Shown: positions 20,112-29,185 of the stretch, in pieces
How the letters are laid out: the number at the start of each line of letters is the position of its first letter
How positions within the stretch are numbered: the first letter of the stretch is position 1
NCBI RefSeq assembly: GCF_016864575.1
Contig: NZ_CP044125.1
Span: forward strand, 1,426,001 to 1,490,000
Reading direction: 5' to 3'
Source of the DNA: Rhizobium sp. BG4
GTDB taxonomy: Bacteria > Pseudomonadota > Alphaproteobacteria > Rhizobiales > Rhizobiaceae
Length of the DNA: 64,000 bases
Notes under the pieces: model-generated
The model's database searches: none
What the model was told of the DNA's origin: nothing
The model's input: the letters and a program-made list of their open reading frames with translations, nothing else
Position numbers and translations under genes: made by a program

Positions 20112-20771
20112 ATGATTGTTCTGGCGCTCGACACGGCAGGTGTGGATTGCGCTGCCGCTGTTTATGACAGCGGTAGTGATACGATGCTGGGGGAGGCATC
20201 GGACATGATTGGAAAGGGGCATGCAGAACATCTGATGGGCATCGTCGACCGCGTGCTGGCGCAGGCGGGAAAGAAGCTCGCGATGGTCGAACGCATTGCC
20301 GTCACGATCGGCCCAGGCTCGTTTACCGGTATCCGTGTCGGTGTTGCCGCAGCGCGCGGCTTTGCCCTCGCCCTGAATATCCCGACCGTTGGCATCACCA
20401 CGCTCGAAACCATGGCCGCAGCCCAGCGCGTGAAAACGCCCGGTCGCGCCGTACTCGCAGCGATGGATGCCAAGCGCGGTGAAATCTATCTGCAGAGCTT
20501 TTCGGCCGAGGGCGAACCTCTCGACGATCCCCGCGCCGTCACCATCGAGGAAGCGCAAGCCTTCGCCTCGACCTTCGATGGCGAGATCACCGGTTCCGCA
20601 GCACCATTGCTGCGCCCCGAACTGACTGGCGACTACGCCAATTCCTTCCCCATCTCGTTCGTGGCGCGCCTCGGCGCTGCCGCCGACCCTTCTTCCGGAA
20701 AGCCGAAGCCCCTTTATCTGCGTGGACCTGACGCCAAGCCACAGGCGGGGTTTGCGATTGCGCGAGTATGA
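20112..20771 (+). CDS. tsaB: tRNA threonylcarbamoyladenosine biosynthesis protein TsaB
   Basis: The 219-residue protein belongs to the ASKHA ATPase-like family and opens with IVLALDTAGVDCAAAV. Other family features are HAEHLMGIVDRVLAQAG and AVTIGPGSFTGIRVGVAAAR, the latter shared with TsaD and the diagnostic TsaB loop. TsaB forms a complex with TsaD and TsaE to make t6A37 in ANN-decoding tRNAs. It overlaps rimI by 4 nt; a tsaB-rimI pair is very common. No anomaly is seen. Confidence 0.93.
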   Translation: MIVLALDTAGVDCAAAVYDSGSDTMLGEASDMIGKGHAEHLMGIVDRVLAQAGKKLAMVERIAVTIGPGSFTGIRVGVAAARGFALALNIPTVGITTLETMAAAQRVKTPGRAVLAAMDAKRGEIYLQSFSAEGEPLDDPRAVTIEEAQAFASTFDGEITGSAAPLLRPELTGDYANSFPISFVARLGAAADPSSGKPKPLYLRGPDAKPQAGFAIARV

Positions 20772-21268
20772 CAATGCTGGAAGCCTATCTGACGCTTAAG
20801 CCGGAATTCGAGATTGTCCCCATGGACGGCGACGACTGCCACGCCGTTGCCGTGCTGCATGGCGAACGCTTTGCCCGCCCTTGGGGCGATGGCGAATTTC
20901 ACAGCCTGCTCAGCCAGGACAACGTCTTCGGCTTTGTGGCGCGCCAGACCAATGCCTTCCTCAAGAAGCCACTGCCCGGTTTCGTGCTCGCCCGCCAGGT
21001 TGCCGGAGAGGCCGAAATCCTGACGGTCGCCGTGCAGGCCAAGGCCGCGCGCTCCGGTCTCGGCTGGCGGCTGATGCAGGCTGCGATGCGAGAAGCCCAT
21101 GCGCGCGGCGGCGAAAGCCTGTTCCTCGAAGTCGATGCGGGCAACGCACCGGCGCTCGGTCTCTACCGCAAGCTCGGCTTCGAGAAGGTCGGCGAGCGCC
21201 GCGGCTATTACAAGGACGACAAGGGTGCTGTTTCCACGGCGCTTGTCATGAAGCGCGTTCTTCGCTAG
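20768..21268 (+). CDS. rimI: Ribosomal protein S18 alanine N-acetyltransferase (GNAT)
   Basis: This 166-residue GNAT acetyltransferase has RIFA-type substrate motifs near the start (HGERFARPWGDGEF), the acetyl-CoA strand ILTVAVQAKAARSGLGWRLM (the R/QxxGxG/A loop here reads ARSGLG) and the C-terminal NAPALGLYRKLGFEKVGERR. RimI acetylates the N-terminal Ala of S18; the alphaproteobacterial homologues next to tsaB are usually annotated this way, although their substrate is less well tested. The start overlaps the tsaB stop. Confidence 0.88.
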   Translation: MTMLEAYLTLKPEFEIVPMDGDDCHAVAVLHGERFARPWGDGEFHSLLSQDNVFGFVARQTNAFLKKPLPGFVLARQVAGEAEILTVAVQAKAARSGLGWRLMQAAMREAHARGGESLFLEVDAGNAPALGLYRKLGFEKVGERRGYYKDDKGAVSTALVMKRVLR

Positions 21269-21306
21269 TTCCCTTGCGGAACTGGAATCTGTTGTGAAGG
21301 CCGCCA

Positions 21307-21735
21307 ATGACCGACGTAGCCAAGACCCTTGAGGAGCTATGCGCCGAACGCGGCATGCGGATGACCGAGCAGCGCCGCGTCATTGCCCGCATTCTCGAAG
21401 AATCTGCGGATCATCCCGACGTCGAAGAGCTCTACCGCCGCTCCGTGAAAGTCGATGCCAAGATCTCGATCTCGACGGTCTACCGCACCGTCAAGCTGTT
21501 CGAGGATGCCGGCATCATTGCGCGTCACGACTTCCGCGACGGCCGCTCGCGCTATGAGACGGTGCCGGAAGAGCATCACGATCACCTGATCGACCTGAAG
21601 AACGGCGTCGTCATCGAGTTCCGCTCACCGGAGATCGAGGCGCTGCAGGAACGGATCGCCCGCGAGCATGGCTTCAAACTAGTCGATCACCGGCTGGAGC
21701 TCTATGGCATCCCGCTGAAGAAAGACGAACGCTGA
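21307..21735 (+). CDS. fur: Fur-family metalloregulator (Fur/Mur type)
   Basis: This 142-residue Fur homologue has an N-terminal winged helix (RMTEQRRVIARILEES, then ISISTVYRTVKLFEDAGII) and a C-terminal dimer/metal domain with EEHHDHLIDLKNGVVIEF. The CxxC pairs that hold structural zinc in E. coli-type Fur are absent; the only Cys is near the N-terminus. This matches alphaproteobacterial Fur, which in rhizobia often acts as the manganese-responsive repressor Mur, while iron control passes to RirA and Irr. It is followed by olsA on the same strand. Whether it senses Mn or Fe cannot be told from sequence. Confidence 0.88.
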   Translation: MTDVAKTLEELCAERGMRMTEQRRVIARILEESADHPDVEELYRRSVKVDAKISISTVYRTVKLFEDAGIIARHDFRDGRSRYETVPEEHHDHLIDLKNGVVIEFRSPEIEALQERIAREHGFKLVDHRLELYGIPLKKDER

Positions 21736-21765
21736 TCCGATGACCACAGCAGAAGGCCTCCGCTG

Positions 21766-22560
21766 ATGGTGTGGGTGCGTATGATCTATGCCGCCGTCGT
21801 CATTGCGCTGGCGAGCATCCTGCTGATGCCTTTCCAGCTGCTCGCGCTCAAATTCGACTGGAAGCTCCGCCGCACCCTGCCGCGCATCTGGCACAAATTC
21901 GCCTGCCACGCTCTCGGGATCCGGGTCAGGGTCAAGGGTAACCTTGAAACCCGCCGTCCGCTGATGCTCTGCGTCAACCACGCCTCCTGGATGGACATCA
22001 TGGTGATGTCGTCGGTGGCCGACGTCGCCTTCATCGCCAAAATCGAGGTCAGCGGCTGGCCGGTATTCGGCCATCTCGCCAAGCTGCAGAAGAGCGTCTT
22101 CATCGTCCGCGAGGAAAAGCGCAACACCGGCAACCAGGCGAATGAGATCGCCGGGCGCATGGCCGATGGCGAGATCATCGTGCTCTTCCCTGAAGGCACG
22201 ACCTCCGACGGCAACCGCCTGCTCGAGGTGAAGTCCTCTCTCTTCGGCGCCGCCGCGATGGCCGTGCCGCATTCGCCGAATGGTTCGGTTTTCGTCCAGC
22301 CTGTAGCGATCGCCTATACCGGCGTGCACGGTATCGCGATGGGGCGCTATCACCGCCCGCTGGCGGGCTGGCCGGGTGATGTCGAACTGATGCCGCATCT
22401 CCTCGATGTTCTCAGAATGGGGGCGCTCGATGCCGAAGTGAGCTTCGGCGAGCCGGTCGATTACCGTGCGGATTCGAAGCGCAAGGATGTCAGCGCGACG
22501 ATCGCGCAGCGCATCCGCGCGATGCTGAACAGCAGCCTGCGCGGCCGCGACATCGCCTGA
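21766..22560 (+). CDS. olsA: Lyso-ornithine lipid O-acyltransferase (PlsC family)
   Basis: A 264-residue membrane-bound acyltransferase with an N-terminal hydrophobic helix (VRMIYAAVVIALASILLMPF) and the PlsC motifs NHASWMD (catalytic His-Asp) and FPEGTTSDGNRL. In rhizobia the homologue in this gene context adds the second fatty acid to lyso-ornithine lipid, completing ornithine lipid. The alternative is lysophosphatidate acyltransferase. The presence of olsB in the same window and the known rhizobial location favour OlsA. It starts 30 nt after the Fur gene and may share its transcript. Confidence 0.82.
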   Translation: MVWVRMIYAAVVIALASILLMPFQLLALKFDWKLRRTLPRIWHKFACHALGIRVRVKGNLETRRPLMLCVNHASWMDIMVMSSVADVAFIAKIEVSGWPVFGHLAKLQKSVFIVREEKRNTGNQANEIAGRMADGEIIVLFPEGTTSDGNRLLEVKSSLFGAAAMAVPHSPNGSVFVQPVAIAYTGVHGIAMGRYHRPLAGWPGDVELMPHLLDVLRMGALDAEVSFGEPVDYRADSKRKDVSATIAQRIRAMLNSSLRGRDIA

Positions 22561-22609
22561 GACAAGATTTCGATTTTCTAGCGGGCAAAAAACCACTAAA
22601 TAGCCCGCC

Positions 22610-24025
22610 ATGACCCAAGACAGCGCCCTTCTTCAGGCCCCGGAGCAGCTCCCGAGCGAGAGCCTCCGCGATGGCAGCAACAGCCGCAAGGTCTTCATCA
22701 AGACCTATGGCTGCCAGATGAACGTTTATGACTCGACGCGCATGAGCGACGCTCTGGCCCGCGACGGCTATGAACCGACAGAGGATATGGAAGAGGCCGA
22801 CCTCGTCCTGCTCAATACCTGTCATATCCGTGAGAAGGCGGCGGAGAAGGTCTATTCCGCCCTCGGCCGCCTGCGGGAAATGAAAAAGAAGAAGGCTGCG
22901 GCCGGCAAGGAGATGATGATCGGCGTTGCCGGTTGCGTCGCCCAGGCCGAAGGTGAAGAGATCCTGCGCCGCGCGCCGGCCGTCGATGTCGTCATTGGCC
23001 CGCAGACCTACCATCGCCTGCCGGAAGCGCTACGCAAGGCCAAGGAAGGCCAGCGGATCGTCGATACGGAATATGCGCTCGAGGACAAGTTCGAGCATCT
23101 GCCGATCGCCGAAACGAAGAAGATCCGCTCGCGCGGCGTCACCTCGTTCCTGACTGTGCAGGAAGGCTGCGACAAGTTCTGCACCTTCTGTGTGGTGCCC
23201 TATACCCGCGGCTCTGAGGTCTCGCGTTCGGTGGCGCAGATCGTCGAAGAGGCGCAGCAGCTCGTCGAAGGTGGCGTGCGCGAGATCACGCTGCTTGGCC
23301 AGAACGTCAATGCCTGGCATGGCGTCGGCCCAAACGGCGAAGAATGGAGCCTCGGCGACCTTCTTTACCGCCTCGCCGACATCCCCGGCCTGGCGCGCCT
23401 GCGCTACACGACCAGCCATCCGCGCGACATGGACGACCGGCTGATCGAGGCGCATCGCGATCTGCGGGCGCTGATGCCTTATCTGCATCTGCCGGTTCAG
23501 GCCGGATCGGACCGCATTCTTAAAGCCATGAACCGCCGCCATACGGCTGCCGAGTATCTGGCGCTGATCGAGCGTATCCGTGCCGCGCGGCCCGATATAG
23601 CTCTTTCGGGTGACTTCATCGTCGGATTCCCGGGGGAGACAGAGGCCGATTTTGAGGATACACTCAAGCTTGTCGAGGAAGTGCGCTATGCGCAGGCTTT
23701 CTCGTTCAAATATTCGACACGTCCGGGTACGCCCGGCGCTGACTTGAAGGACCAGGTGCCCGAAGAGATCAAGGCAGAAAGGCTCGAACGCCTGCAGGCG
23801 CTTCTCTTGAAGCAGCAGCAGGAATTTGCCGAATCCTGCGTCGGTAAAACGATTGATCTGTTGCTCGAAAAGCCCGGTCGCATGGAAGGACAGCTTATTG
23901 GACGTTCTCCCTGGCTTCAGTCTGTGAATGTTGATGCAAAAGCATCGCAAATCGGTGACATTATTAAAGTGCGAATCACCGGAACCGGAACCAACAGCCT
24001 GTTTGCCGAATTTGCAGAGGGCTGA
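22610..24025 (+). CDS. miaB: tRNA-2-methylthio-N6-dimethylallyladenosine synthase MiaB
   Basis: This 471-residue radical-SAM methylthiotransferase modifies i6A37 to ms2i6A37 in tRNA. The N-terminal UPF0004 domain carries its own cluster ligands ([34 protein letters not shown]). The radical SAM motif is [17 protein letters not shown], and a C-terminal TRAM domain ends the protein. No Shine-Dalgarno is visible; a GCGGGC/GCCCGC hairpin (22581-22608) ends one base before the ATG. It heads the gene run miaB-phoH-ybeY-corC-lnt that is conserved in many proteobacteria. Confidence 0.95.
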   Translation: MTQDSALLQAPEQLPSESLRDGSNSRKVFIKTYGCQMNVYDSTRMSDALARDGYEPTEDMEEADLVLLNTCHIREKAAEKVYSALGRLREMKKKKAAAGKEMMIGVAGCVAQAEGEEILRRAPAVDVVIGPQTYHRLPEALRKAKEGQRIVDTEYALEDKFEHLPIAETKKIRSRGVTSFLTVQEGCDKFCTFCVVPYTRGSEVSRSVAQIVEEAQQLVEGGVREITLLGQNVNAWHGVGPNGEEWSLGDLLYRLADIPGLARLRYTTSHPRDMDDRLIEAHRDLRALMPYLHLPVQAGSDRILKAMNRRHTAAEYLALIERIRAARPDIALSGDFIVGFPGETEADFEDTLKLVEEVRYAQAFSFKYSTRPGTPGADLKDQVPEEIKAERLERLQALLLKQQQEFAESCVGKTIDLLLEKPGRMEGQLIGRSPWLQSVNVDAKASQIGDIIKVRITGTGTNSLFAEFAEG

Positions 24026-24048
24026 GGTTCAACAAGGAGCTCGACCGC

Positions 24049-25101
24049 TTGAACGGACAAGAATTGGTTTCTTCTTCACCGCGCCACCCACGCATTGCGA
24101 GCGACGCCAATCACTTTGTCCTGACGTTCGAGAACAACCGGTTCGCCAGCGAACTTTTTGGTCAGTTCGATCAGAACCTGAAGCTGCTTGAAGAGCGGCT
24201 TCACATCGACGCCCGCGCCCGCGGCAATTCCGTCGTCATCACCGGAGACGTGATCGCTACCAACCAGGCGCGGCGCACGCTCGATTATCTCTATGAAAAG
24301 CTTCAGAAAGGTGGCAGCGTGGAACGATCTGACGTCGAAGGTGCGATCCGTATGGCCGTTGCCGCCGACGACCAGCTGAGCCTGCCGACGATGGAAAAGA
24401 AAGCCAAGCTGACCATGGCGCAGATTTCGACGCGCAAGAAGACGATCATCGCCCGCACGCCGACGCAGGACGCTTATATGCGCGCGCTGGAGCGCAACGA
24501 GCTCGTCTTCGGCGTCGGCCCGGCCGGTACCGGCAAGACTTATCTGGCGGTCGCCCAGGCCGCCCAGCTTCTGGAGCGCGGCGCCGTCGAGAAGATCATC
24601 CTGACGCGCCCGGCCGTCGAAGCCGGCGAACGCCTCGGCTTCCTGCCCGGCGACATGAAGGAAAAGGTCGACCCTTATCTGCGTCCGCTCTATGATGCGC
24701 TCTACGACATGATCCCGGGCGACAAGGTGGAGCGGGCCATCACTGCCGGCGTCATCGAAATCGCCCCGCTCGCCTTCATGCGCGGCCGCACGCTCTCCAA
24801 CGCCGCGATCATTCTCGACGAAGCGCAGAACACGACATCCATGCAGATGAAGATGTTCCTGACGCGTCTCGGCGAGAACTCGCGGATGATGATTACCGGC
24901 GACCCGAGTCAGATCGATCTGCCGCGCGGCGTCAAGTCGGGCCTTGTCGAAGCTCTGCGTCTCCTGAACGAAGTCGAGGGCATCTCGACCGTCCGCTTCA
25001 AGGATGCAGACGTCGTGCGCCATCCGCTGGTCGGCCGCATCGTGCGCGCCTATGACGCGACCTATACGGCGCGCGAAGAAGACGCGGTCAATCAGGACTG
25101 A
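24049..25101 (+). CDS. phoH: PhoH-like ATPase (YbeZ)
   Basis: A 350-residue P-loop protein with Walker A at [15 protein letters not shown] (about residues 162-176) and Walker B at [11 protein letters not shown], followed by [20 protein letters not shown]. The N-terminal part carries a small KH-like RNA-binding segment. YbeZ works with YbeY in rRNA maturation and ribosome quality control. The start is the TTG at 24049, with AAGGAG upstream. The stop and the ybeY start share one base (TGATG), so translation is coupled. Confidence 0.92.
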   Translation: MNGQELVSSSPRHPRIASDANHFVLTFENNRFASELFGQFDQNLKLLEERLHIDARARGNSVVITGDVIATNQARRTLDYLYEKLQKGGSVERSDVEGAIRMAVAADDQLSLPTMEKKAKLTMAQISTRKKTIIARTPTQDAYMRALERNELVFGVGPAGTGKTYLAVAQAAQLLERGAVEKIILTRPAVEAGERLGFLPGDMKEKVDPYLRPLYDALYDMIPGDKVERAITAGVIEIAPLAFMRGRTLSNAAIILDEAQNTTSMQMKMFLTRLGENSRMMITGDPSQIDLPRGVKSGLVEALRLLNEVEGISTVRFKDADVVRHPLVGRIVRAYDATYTAREEDAVNQD

Positions 25102-25616
25102 TGACACTGCTCGATATTCAGATCAGTGTGGAGGAAGGCGGCTGGCCTTCCGAGGATGAGCTGCAGCCTCTGGCCGAACGCGTGCTGGAGGCGGCCGCCG
25201 GTCACCTGAAGACGCATGCCAAGCAGAAGTTTCCGAAGATGGCGACCGAGCTGTCTCTGGTCTTCACCGACGACGAATCCATCCGGGCGATCAATGCCGA
25301 GTGGCGCCAGAAGGACAAGGCGACCAATGTCCTGTCTTTCCCGGCCTATCCGATCACGCCGGGCAAGATGCCGGGGCCGATGCTTGGGGATATCATCATC
25401 GCCAAGGAAACCGTCGAACGGGAGGCTGCCGAGCTCGAAAAGCCCTTCGATAACCATCTGACGCATCTGATGGTGCATGGTTTCTTGCATCTGTTCGGCT
25501 ACGACCATATGAATAATGCAGAAGCCGAAATTATGGAGGGGTTGGAGACTCGCATTTTGGCAGATCTCGGCCTATCTGACCCATACGAGGGTCAAGACCT
25601 TAAATTGGAACCATGA
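25101..25616 (+). CDS. ybeY: Endoribonuclease YbeY
   Basis: A 171-residue zinc endoribonuclease required for 16S rRNA 3' processing and 70S quality control. The metal site [11 protein letters not shown] (H-x3-H-x5-H type) is intact, preceded by [12 protein letters not shown] and [15 protein letters not shown]. The protein is a little longer at the N-terminus than the E. coli enzyme, as usual for Rhizobiales. It is overlapped by phoH upstream and the CBS-domain gene downstream (ATGA). In Sinorhizobium the orthologue also affects small-RNA regulation. Confidence 0.94.
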   Translation: MTLLDIQISVEEGGWPSEDELQPLAERVLEAAAGHLKTHAKQKFPKMATELSLVFTDDESIRAINAEWRQKDKATNVLSFPAYPITPGKMPGPMLGDIIIAKETVEREAAELEKPFDNHLTHLMVHGFLHLFGYDHMNNAEAEIMEGLETRILADLGLSDPYEGQDLKLEP

Positions 25617-26752
25617 GCGACTTTACAGCAAAACCCGCGGCAGACACCAAGGATGCCGACCAATCTTCCTCCTCAGACGAAGGCGGAAGTAGTAGACACT
25701 CCGGACGATCTTTCTGGGCACGCGCAGCCCGCATCCTCCGGCCACAGCAAGGCTCGCGCCTGCGCGAAGACATTGCCGACGCGCTGATGACCAGCGACAC
25801 CGGCGATGACGCCTTTTCGCCCGACGAGCGGGCGATGCTTCACAACATCCTGCGCTTCCGCGAAGTCCGTGTCGCCGACGTCATGGTGCCACGCGCCGAT
25901 ATCGAGGCCGTCGACCAGACGATCACGATCGGCGAGCTGATGATCCTCTTCGAAGAGTCCGGCCGCTCGCGCATGCCCGTCTATGCCGATACGCTCGACG
26001 ATCCGCGCGGCATGGTCCATATCCGCGACCTTCTCTCCTATGTCGCCAAGCAGGCGCGCAACAAGCGCCGCGCCGGCGCCAAGACCAAGGCTGCCGAGCC
26101 GCTGGTCGAGATCGCGCCCGAAAACATCCAGAAGCCGAGCCGCGCCGCGAAGCCGAATTTCGATCTAGCGCGCGTCGACCTGCAGAAGACGCTCTCCGAG
26201 GCCGGCATCATCCGCAAGATCCTGTTCGTGCCCCCGTCGATGCTGGCATCGGACCTGCTGCGCCGCATGCAGGTCAACCGCACGCAGATGGCGCTTGTCA
26301 TCGACGAGTACGGCGGCACCGATGGTCTCGCCTCGCATGAGGACATCGTCGAAATGGTCGTCGGCGACATCGACGACGAGCATGACGACGACGAAGTGAT
26401 GTTCAAGCGCGTCTCCGAAGACATGTTCGTTGCCGACGCGCGCGTCGAGCTGGAAGAGATCGCTGCGGCGATCGGCCCGGATTTCGACATTGCCGAACAG
26501 GTGGACGAGGTCGATACGCTGGGCGGCCTGATCTTCTCGGCGCTCGGACGTATCCCGGTGCGTGGCGAAGTCGTTCAGGCACTGCCGGATTTCGAGTTTC
26601 ACATCCTCGATGCCGATCCGCGGCGCATCAAGCGCGTGCGCATCACCCGCAAGCGTCAGGCAATCCGCCGCCGCGTCAAGGCGGATGGTGACGGCGTTGG
26701 TGGCTCGGAGCAGGGCGACGACAGGCCCGCAGAATCTTCTGCGGCAAACTGA
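25613..26752 (+). CDS. CBS-domain CorC/TlyC-type transporter-associated protein
   Basis: A 379-residue cytoplasmic protein with a charged, low-complexity N-terminus (about 1-50), two CBS domains ([18 protein letters not shown] at about 83-100; second CBS near [18 protein letters not shown]), the linker [20 protein letters not shown] and a C-terminal CorC/HlyC domain ([20 protein letters not shown]). No transmembrane helix is seen, so it is the short CorC type rather than the DUF21 membrane type. The ybeY-corC-lnt order matches E. coli. The role is probably Mg/Co efflux or membrane homeostasis, an inference from the family. Confidence 0.88.
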   Translation: MSDFTAKPAADTKDADQSSSSDEGGSSRHSGRSFWARAARILRPQQGSRLREDIADALMTSDTGDDAFSPDERAMLHNILRFREVRVADVMVPRADIEAVDQTITIGELMILFEESGRSRMPVYADTLDDPRGMVHIRDLLSYVAKQARNKRRAGAKTKAAEPLVEIAPENIQKPSRAAKPNFDLARVDLQKTLSEAGIIRKILFVPPSMLASDLLRRMQVNRTQMALVIDEYGGTDGLASHEDIVEMVVGDIDDEHDDDEVMFKRVSEDMFVADARVELEEIAAAIGPDFDIAEQVDEVDTLGGLIFSALGRIPVRGEVVQALPDFEFHILDADPRRIKRVRITRKRQAIRRRVKADGDGVGGSEQGDDRPAESSAAN

Positions 26753-26832
26753 GTGCCCGTAAAGCACGACAAACAGCTGCTTTTTTGAAAGACTGCGAGC
26801 CGGGTTGATTCGCGGCTTGATGGGGACTGCGC

Positions 26833-28434
26833 ATGGAGCGGCTTGCGGACAGGGTTATCCTGGTCTGGGGTTTCAAAAGGGCACTGCTGGCGATCCTGGC
26901 CGGCGCCATCGGCGTTATAGCGCTTCCCCCGATCGGCTTCTTTGCCGCGATGTTCATTTCCTTCACGCTGCTCGTCTGGCTGATCGACGGGGCGGCTGCG
27001 TCACCCGAGGCAAGCTTCATCGGCCGTCTCTGGCCTGCGTTCCTCACCGGCTGGCTTTTCGGCTTTGGCTATTTCGTTGCCGGCCTCTGGTGGCTGGGGC
27101 ATGCACTGCTGATCGATTCCGACGCCTTTGCCTGGGCTCTGCCGCTTGCCATTCTCGGCCTGCCAGCGGTGCTGGCAATTTTCTACGGGCTGGCGGCGGC
27201 GACCGCGCGGATCTTCTGGTCGGAGGGACTGGGGCGGATTGCCGCACTGGCGGCAAGCTTCGGCCTGTTCGAGTGGCTGCGAAGCGTGGTCTTTACCGGC
27301 TTTCCCTGGAATGCCATCGGCTACGGGATGATGCCCGTTCCGCTGATGATGCAGTCCGTGCACATCCTGGGTGTCATGGGGATTACCGCCCTCTCCGTCT
27401 TTGTCTTCGCTGCCCCTGCCCTTCTCGGCACGCGTCAGGGCGCGAAGATCGGCGTGACGCTCGCCACCCTGCTCTTTGCGGCGCATGTCGGCTATGGCGC
27501 CTACGTTCTCTATTACCTGCCGAAGCCTGAGGCTGCGCCTGCCGACAAGCAGCCGGTCGTGCGCCTGGTCCAGCCGATGATCGACCAGGCCGCCAAGCTC
27601 GACAGTGACGCCGACCGCTCGGCGATCTTCGAGAAACATCTCAAGCTCTCGGCTGAAGCGCCGAAGGATGGCGGCAAGAAGCCCGATATCATCGTTTGGC
27701 CTGAAACCTCTATCCCCTTCATTCTAACGGATAATCAGGATGCTCTGACGCGGATTGCCGATACGCTCGACGACAACCAGATCCTGATCGCCGGCGCCGT
27801 TCGCGTCGAGGAAACCGGCCCCGGTAACGCACCGCGCTATTACAACTCGATCTACGTCATCGATGGCCGCGGGCAGATCATTGCAGCATCCGACAAGGTG
27901 CATCTCGTTCCCTTCGGCGAATATGTGCCGTTCGAGAATTTCCTCGATGATTTCGGCATCCAGAACGTCGTGGAAATGCCGGGCGGCTTCACCGCCGCCG
28001 CGAGCCGCGAGATGCTCAATCTCCCGAGCGGCCTCTCGCTCTATCCGCTGATCTGCTACGAGATCATTTTCCCCGGAGAGATGGCCGGCATCAATCAGGC
28101 CAACGCTATTCTCAACATTACTAACGATGCTTGGTTTGGATCTACGCCTGGACCTTATCAGCACTTTCAGCAGGCCAGAATCCGCGCAGTTGAGACAGGA
28201 TTACCGCTGATTCGCGACGCCAACAGCGGCATTTCAGCGCTGGTGAATTCACGCGGAGAGATTATTAGTGGACTTAGCCTCAATGAGAGCGGTTTCATAG
28301 ATGCAACCCTTGAGGGCTTTAAGGCCGATTCAACAGCAGGCTATCCACAGCAAACCTACTTTTGGTTGACTGAAACGTTGCTGTTTATGATTGCGCTGAT
28401 TTCTCGCATGGGTTTTATTTTCAAGCAGAATTGA
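26833..28434 (+). CDS. lnt: Apolipoprotein N-acyltransferase
   Basis: Lnt adds the third acyl chain to the N-terminal Cys of outer-membrane lipoproteins at the inner membrane. The 533-residue protein has six or more N-terminal membrane helices and a periplasmic nitrilase-like domain with the Glu-Lys-Cys triad: WPETSIPF, DKVHLVPFGEYVPF and ICYEIIFPGE. A C-terminal helix closes the protein. The last third of the gene (from about 28080) has much lower GC and less biased codons than the first part, though the protein remains a good Lnt. praR follows after 150 bp. Confidence 0.95.
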   Translation: MERLADRVILVWGFKRALLAILAGAIGVIALPPIGFFAAMFISFTLLVWLIDGAAASPEASFIGRLWPAFLTGWLFGFGYFVAGLWWLGHALLIDSDAFAWALPLAILGLPAVLAIFYGLAAATARIFWSEGLGRIAALAASFGLFEWLRSVVFTGFPWNAIGYGMMPVPLMMQSVHILGVMGITALSVFVFAAPALLGTRQGAKIGVTLATLLFAAHVGYGAYVLYYLPKPEAAPADKQPVVRLVQPMIDQAAKLDSDADRSAIFEKHLKLSAEAPKDGGKKPDIIVWPETSIPFILTDNQDALTRIADTLDDNQILIAGAVRVEETGPGNAPRYYNSIYVIDGRGQIIAASDKVHLVPFGEYVPFENFLDDFGIQNVVEMPGGFTAAASREMLNLPSGLSLYPLICYEIIFPGEMAGINQANAILNITNDAWFGSTPGPYQHFQQARIRAVETGLPLIRDANSGISALVNSRGEIISGLSLNESGFIDATLEGFKADSTAGYPQQTYFWLTETLLFMIALISRMGFIFKQN

Positions 28435-28475
28435 CCGAAAACCCCTAAAATTGCATAGTAGTTCAGATCGGCGTT

Positions 28476-28524
28476 GTTAACGTATGCTTGAGGGTGGGTT
28501 AACGCCTCATGCAACGTGGCGTTA
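28476..28524 (+). promoter_or_regulatory. Repeat-rich upstream region of praR with a candidate self-operator
   Basis: Two GTTAACG copies (28476-28482 and 28498-28504) lie 22 bp apart, and CAAC-GTGGC-GTTA (28512-28524) is one base from the CAAC-N5-GTTG pattern that I recall for PraR binding. It ends 60 bp before the praR start. Autoregulation is inferred. Confidence 0.4.
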
Positions 28525-28584
28525 CGGATGGGTTCAGGGAATGCCGGTTTCACTCGTTGAAATATCTTTTGTTAGGGCACGACC

Positions 28585-29004
28585 ATGATTGAGAACAAGA
28601 AGAAGCCGAACCCGATCGACATCCATGTTGGCAGTCGCATTCGTCTTCGCCGCACTATGCTTGGCATGAGCCAGGAAAAACTTGGCGAAAGCCTTGGCAT
28701 TACATTCCAGCAGATTCAGAAGTACGAGAAGGGCACGAACCGCGTCGGCGCCAGCCGTCTGCAGAACATCTCGAGCATCCTGAACGTCCCGGTTTCCTTC
28801 TTCTTCGAAGACGCACCCGGCGAGCACGCCGGCGCAATGAGCGGCATGGCTGAGGCCTCCAGCTCCAACTACGTCGTCGACTTCCTCTCCTCCTCCGAAG
28901 GCCTGCAGCTGAACCGCGCCTTCGTGAAGATTTCCGACCCGAAGGTACGCCGCAAGGTCGTCGAGCTCGTCAAGGCGCTGGCCGCCGAAGCCGACTCCGA
29001 CTAA
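28585..29004 (+). CDS. praR: XRE-type transcriptional regulator PraR/PhrR
   Basis: This 139-residue regulator has an N-terminal helix-turn-helix of the Cro/SinR type (IRLRRTMLGMSQEKLGESLG, then FQQIQKYEKGTNRVGASRL) and an acidic C-terminal region. The sequence and the position between lnt and metK match rhizobial PraR (PhrR in Sinorhizobium), known to control adhesion, biofilm formation and quorum sensing in R. leguminosarum and to be acid-inducible in Sinorhizobium. TTAGGG lies upstream of the ATG. A strong terminator follows. Confidence 0.88.
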   Translation: MIENKKKPNPIDIHVGSRIRLRRTMLGMSQEKLGESLGITFQQIQKYEKGTNRVGASRLQNISSILNVPVSFFFEDAPGEHAGAMSGMAEASSSNYVVDFLSSSEGLQLNRAFVKISDPKVRRKVVELVKALAAEADSD

Positions 29005-29030
29005 GCGCTCCCAACAGCGTCCAATGACAG

Positions 29031-29052
29031 AAGGCGGTCGAAAGGCCGCCTT
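29031..29052 (+). terminator. Rho-independent terminator after praR
   Basis: A 7-bp stem (AAGGCGG with CCGCCTT) and an 8-nt loop are followed by TTT (TTTTT counting the last stem bases), 27 nt after the praR stop. It separates praR from metK. Confidence 0.8.
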
Positions 29053-29185
29053 TTTCGCGTTTTTAAGGCAAAATTTGTCATTTAGCCGTAGATATAAAGA
29101 TATATTTATGTCCTTCTGCGCTTGTTTTTCGAGCGTGAACTGAGTACCAATTCGTCGAACTTTATTCTTTGAGGGGAATCCCGGA

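Noticed and set aside
29053..29185. SAM riboswitch in the metK leader
   Set aside because: The AT-rich leader shows no structure I could match to SAM-I, SAM-II or SAM/SAH classes; a covariance-model search would settle it.
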